Positions 13,332 through 15,151 of a DNA stretch of 15,151 nucleotides are shown piece by piece. Below the pieces are notes generated by a model, which did no database searches, was not told the DNA's origin, and saw nothing but the letters and a program-made list of their open reading frames with translations. This DNA is from Cryptobacterium sp. CAG:338 (GTDB taxonomy: Bacteria > Actinomycetota > Coriobacteriia > Coriobacteriales > Eggerthellaceae). Numbering within the stretch: the stretch's first letter is position 1; the number at the start of each line of letters is the position of its first letter. The stretch lies in assembly GCA_000435475.1 (NCBI GenBank), contig FR896080.1, positions 1-15,151 on the forward strand. Reading direction: 5' to 3'. Position numbers and translations under genes: made by a program.

Positions 13332-13907
13332 ATGCAGGTAATTGTTGGATTAGGAAATCCCGGCGACGAATACGCTCATACACGCCATAATGCTGGCTTT
13401 GAAGTAATTGACCTCCTGGCGCAACGCTGGGGGGTTAGTTATTGGAAGAATACGTGTGGCGCAATGGTGGGCGAAGCTAAGGTTCGTCAGTCGGATGGAA
13501 GTATAGAAAAAGTCATTCTGGCAAAACCTCAAAGTTTTATGAACCTTTCAGGGGGTCCGGTGTCTCATCTTTGTCGTGAATACGACGAGCAACCAAGTGA
13601 GCTTATCGTTATTCATGATGAACTTGATATTCCCGCTGGGTCGGTACGCGTAAAGAAAGGCGGGGGTCACGCTGGGCATAATGGGTTGCGTTCCATTATC
13701 GAAAAATTAGGCACTCGTGATTTTTTACGAGTTCGTACTGGCATTGGTCGCCCTCCAGGACGAATGAGTGTGGTTGACTTTGTTTTGCAGGCGCCCCGCA
13801 AAGAAGCTAAAGACGACTTCGAAGCGGCATGTGTTGAGGCGGCTGATGCAGTTGAGTCGCTGCTTAAAGTAGGGCTTGAGAAAACGCAAAATTTGTTCAA
13901 TAGATAG
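13332..13907 (+). CDS. pth: Peptidyl-tRNA hydrolase
   Basis: This 191-residue enzyme frees tRNA from prematurely released peptidyl-tRNA. The N-terminus VIVGLGNPGDEYAHTRHNAGF holds Asn9 and the catalytic His19. Later come QSFMNLSG (67-74), IHDELDIPAG with Asp96, GGGHAGHNGLRSI with Asn117, and RVRTGIGRPPG. These match the full catalytic and substrate-binding set, and the length is standard. It begins 3 bases after the prs stop with no clear ribosome binding site, so its translation probably depends on coupling to prs. A terminator follows. Confidence 0.96.
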   Translation: MQVIVGLGNPGDEYAHTRHNAGFEVIDLLAQRWGVSYWKNTCGAMVGEAKVRQSDGSIEKVILAKPQSFMNLSGGPVSHLCREYDEQPSELIVIHDELDIPAGSVRVKKGGGHAGHNGLRSIIEKLGTRDFLRVRTGIGRPPGRMSVVDFVLQAPRKEAKDDFEAACVEAADAVESLLKVGLEKTQNLFNR

Positions 13908-13929
13908 ACATTCATAACCACTTAGCATC

Positions 13930-13964
13930 AAAGGGTTTCTCGTGCAGGGAGAAACCCTTTTCTT
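13930..13964 (+). terminator. Intrinsic terminator after pth
   Basis: A perfect twelve-pair stem joins AAAGGGTTTCTC (13930-13941) and GAGAAACCCTTT (13949-13960), with a 7-base loop and then TCTT. It begins 23 bases after the pth stop. Confidence 0.88.
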
Positions 13965-13965
13965 G

Positions 13966-13974
13966 TGCGACAAT
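13966..13974 (+). promoter_or_regulatory. Weak extended -10 candidate for recJ
   Basis: TGCGACAAT has the TG-n extension and a four-of-six hexamer, directly after the pth terminator and 34 bases before the recJ start. No -35 is visible. Confidence 0.3.
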
Positions 13975-14007
13975 AATGCGTGAGAAAAATAATTCGATAA
14001 GGTATGA

Positions 14008-15151
14008 ATGTATATGAATGCGCGTATTAATTTAGCTACGGCAGATGAGGCCGTAGTTCATCGTCTTGCAACTGAATTGGATCTACCACACTTTATTGCA
14101 GCTACCTTAGTGGCTCGTGGTATAGACACGCTCGAAGCGGCACAGGCTTTTTTATATCCCGATCTTGAGAGCGTTTGGGGTAATCCTTATTTGATAGAAG
14201 GCATGGATGCCGCAGTCGATCGAATTGCTCAAGCTATACAAAACGAAGAGCATATTCTTGTGTACGGCGACTTTGATCTCGATGGGGTTTCGGCAACCAC
14301 TCTCATGACGCGCGGACTTCGTGCTTGTGGGGCTGCGGTGGTAACCCCTTTTATCCCTCTTCGCTTTGAAGAAGGATATGGACTTTCTGATGCTTCGATT
14401 AAACGTGTTGCTTCGTATAATCCAAATTTGGTTGTTACGGTTGATAATGGCATAGCAGCGAAGCGGGAAGTAGCGCTGCTCCTTGATCGAGGAATTGATG
14501 TTGTTATCACCGATCATCATGAACCAGCCGATCTGGTTCCTGAAGGCGTGCCCGTTGTTGATCCGAAGTGCGATGATAATCCGAGTGCCATTTTGGCGGG
14601 CGCAGGGGTTGCGCTTAAAGTGATGCAAGCAGTTGGTTCTCGTTTTGGAAAACCTAATCTGTGGCGCGAACTGATTGACTTGGCAACGTTGGGTACGGTG
14701 GCAGACCTTATGCCTATGCGTGAAGAAAATCGCGCCTTGGTAAGTGAAGGTCTGCGTATGATAAACGAAAACCCCAGACCCTGTATCGCTGCATTGCTAG
14801 GGGAGTCTGGTTTTGCTGACAAGCCAGTTACATCATCCAATTTAAGTTTTACCTTGGTGCCTCGTTTGAATGCGGCAGGACGTATGGGTAACGCTCAGCT
14901 TGCTCTTGATCTGCTGCTTAGTGACGATTTCGCGGAGTCTGCTCATTTAGCATCGGAGCTTGAAGATACCAACACGCGTCGTAGAACTATAGAGGCAGAG
15001 TTGGCAGAGGTTGCTTCTGCTCAGGCAGAGCAGGTTTTTAAAGGTCAGCGAGCGCTTGTGGTAGCGGGTGAAGGATGGCATGAGGGAGTAAAAGGAATTG
15101 TTGCCTCACGCTTGGCGAACCGCTATGGCGTGCCAACCCTTCTATTTACCA
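14008..15151 (+). CDS. recJ: Single-stranded-DNA-specific exonuclease RecJ, 5' part
   Basis: The open frame runs off the right edge without a stop, giving about 381 of the usual 550-700 or more residues. RecJ degrades single-stranded DNA 5' to 3' in RecF-pathway recombination and base excision or mismatch repair. The DHH phosphoesterase motifs are present: YGDFDLDG (86-93), TVDNGIA, TDHHEP with DHH at 169-171, VDPKCDDNP, LGTVADLMP and LVPRLNAAGRMGNA. The start of the DHHA1 domain is seen in GWHEGVKGIVASRLANRYG near the edge. The ATG at 14008 has AAGG 5 bases upstream; the in-frame ATG at 14014 is an alternative that removes two residues. It lies behind the pth terminator, so it probably has its own promoter. 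Confidence 0.93.
   Translation, partial: MYMNARINLATADEAVVHRLATELDLPHFIAATLVARGIDTLEAAQAFLYPDLESVWGNPYLIEGMDAAVDRIAQAIQNEEHILVYGDFDLDGVSATTLMTRGLRACGAAVVTPFIPLRFEEGYGLSDASIKRVASYNPNLVVTVDNGIAAKREVALLLDRGIDVVITDHHEPADLVPEGVPVVDPKCDDNPSAILAGAGVALKVMQAVGSRFGKPNLWRELIDLATLGTVADLMPMREENRALVSEGLRMINENPRPCIAALLGESGFADKPVTSSNLSFTLVPRLNAAGRMGNAQLALDLLLSDDFAESAHLASELEDTNTRRRTIEAELAEVASAQAEQVFKGQRALVVAGEGWHEGVKGIVASRLANRYGVPTLLFT

Noticed and set aside
14152..14628. A 158-codon minus-strand frame opposite recJ.
   Set aside because: It lies entirely within conserved RecJ motifs on the other strand and has no independent evidence.

Overview
This window looks like ordinary chromosome from a low-to-mid GC actinobacterium. 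The best guess is the class Coriobacteriia, from the Eggerthella/Cryptobacterium/Atopobium type of oral or gut anaerobes. Three things support this. The order glmU-prs-pth and the pair ftsB-like/ppx both echo conserved actinobacterial gene neighbourhoods. There is an arginine-type antiporter beside a methylarginine/arginine-modifying hydrolase. There is also an aldo/keto reductase fused to two iron-sulfur cluster motifs, typical of strict anaerobes. The genus cannot be fixed from the sequence alone. I see no insertion sequence, phage gene, CRISPR array or other mobile element.

Layout. Positions 1-157 hold a long imperfect inverted repeat and no gene. On the minus strand, a dimethylarginine dimethylaminohydrolase gene (2084-2860, ddaH-like) is followed, after a terminator and a 420-base gap with short tandem repeats, by an APC-family amino-acid antiporter gene (158-1663, ArcD-like). 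On the plus strand, 3122-4150 encodes the aldo/keto reductase-ferredoxin fusion. It converges on a minus-strand SpoU/TrmH-type RNA methyltransferase gene (4185-5204) that carries an in-frame repeat expansion. From 5353 onward everything runs on the plus strand: yebC with a terminator; an ftsB/divIC-like division gene overlapping a ppx/gppA-type phosphatase gene; tRNA-Leu(TAA); a trans-polyprenyl diphosphate synthase gene; a cytoplasmic protein with two peptidoglycan-binding domains, followed by a terminator; the operon glmU-prs-pth with a terminator; and the 5' part of recJ, which runs off the right edge.

Functional themes. The left end concerns arginine or methylarginine transport and conversion to citrulline. 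The right two thirds are housekeeping genes for cell envelope and division (FtsB-like, polyprenyl diphosphate synthase, peptidoglycan-binding protein, GlmU), nucleotide precursor supply (Prs), translation quality (YebC, Pth, tRNA-Leu, RNA methyltransferase) and DNA repair (RecJ).

No clearly new multi-gene system was found. The most interesting signals are regulatory or architectural. A TG-n-TA extended -10 recurs upstream of most plus-strand transcription units with poor -35 boxes. Four TAGTGYG heptamers are arranged as inverted pairs around the ftsB-like promoter. A perfect inverted repeat sits at the yebC promoter. The peptidoglycan-binding protein has no signal peptide and an unassigned C-terminal half that may be a degenerate CwlM-like regulator. 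The FtsB-like protein has a very long disordered N-terminus, and the RNA methyltransferase has an internal Asp/Ser/Lys/Pro repeat.
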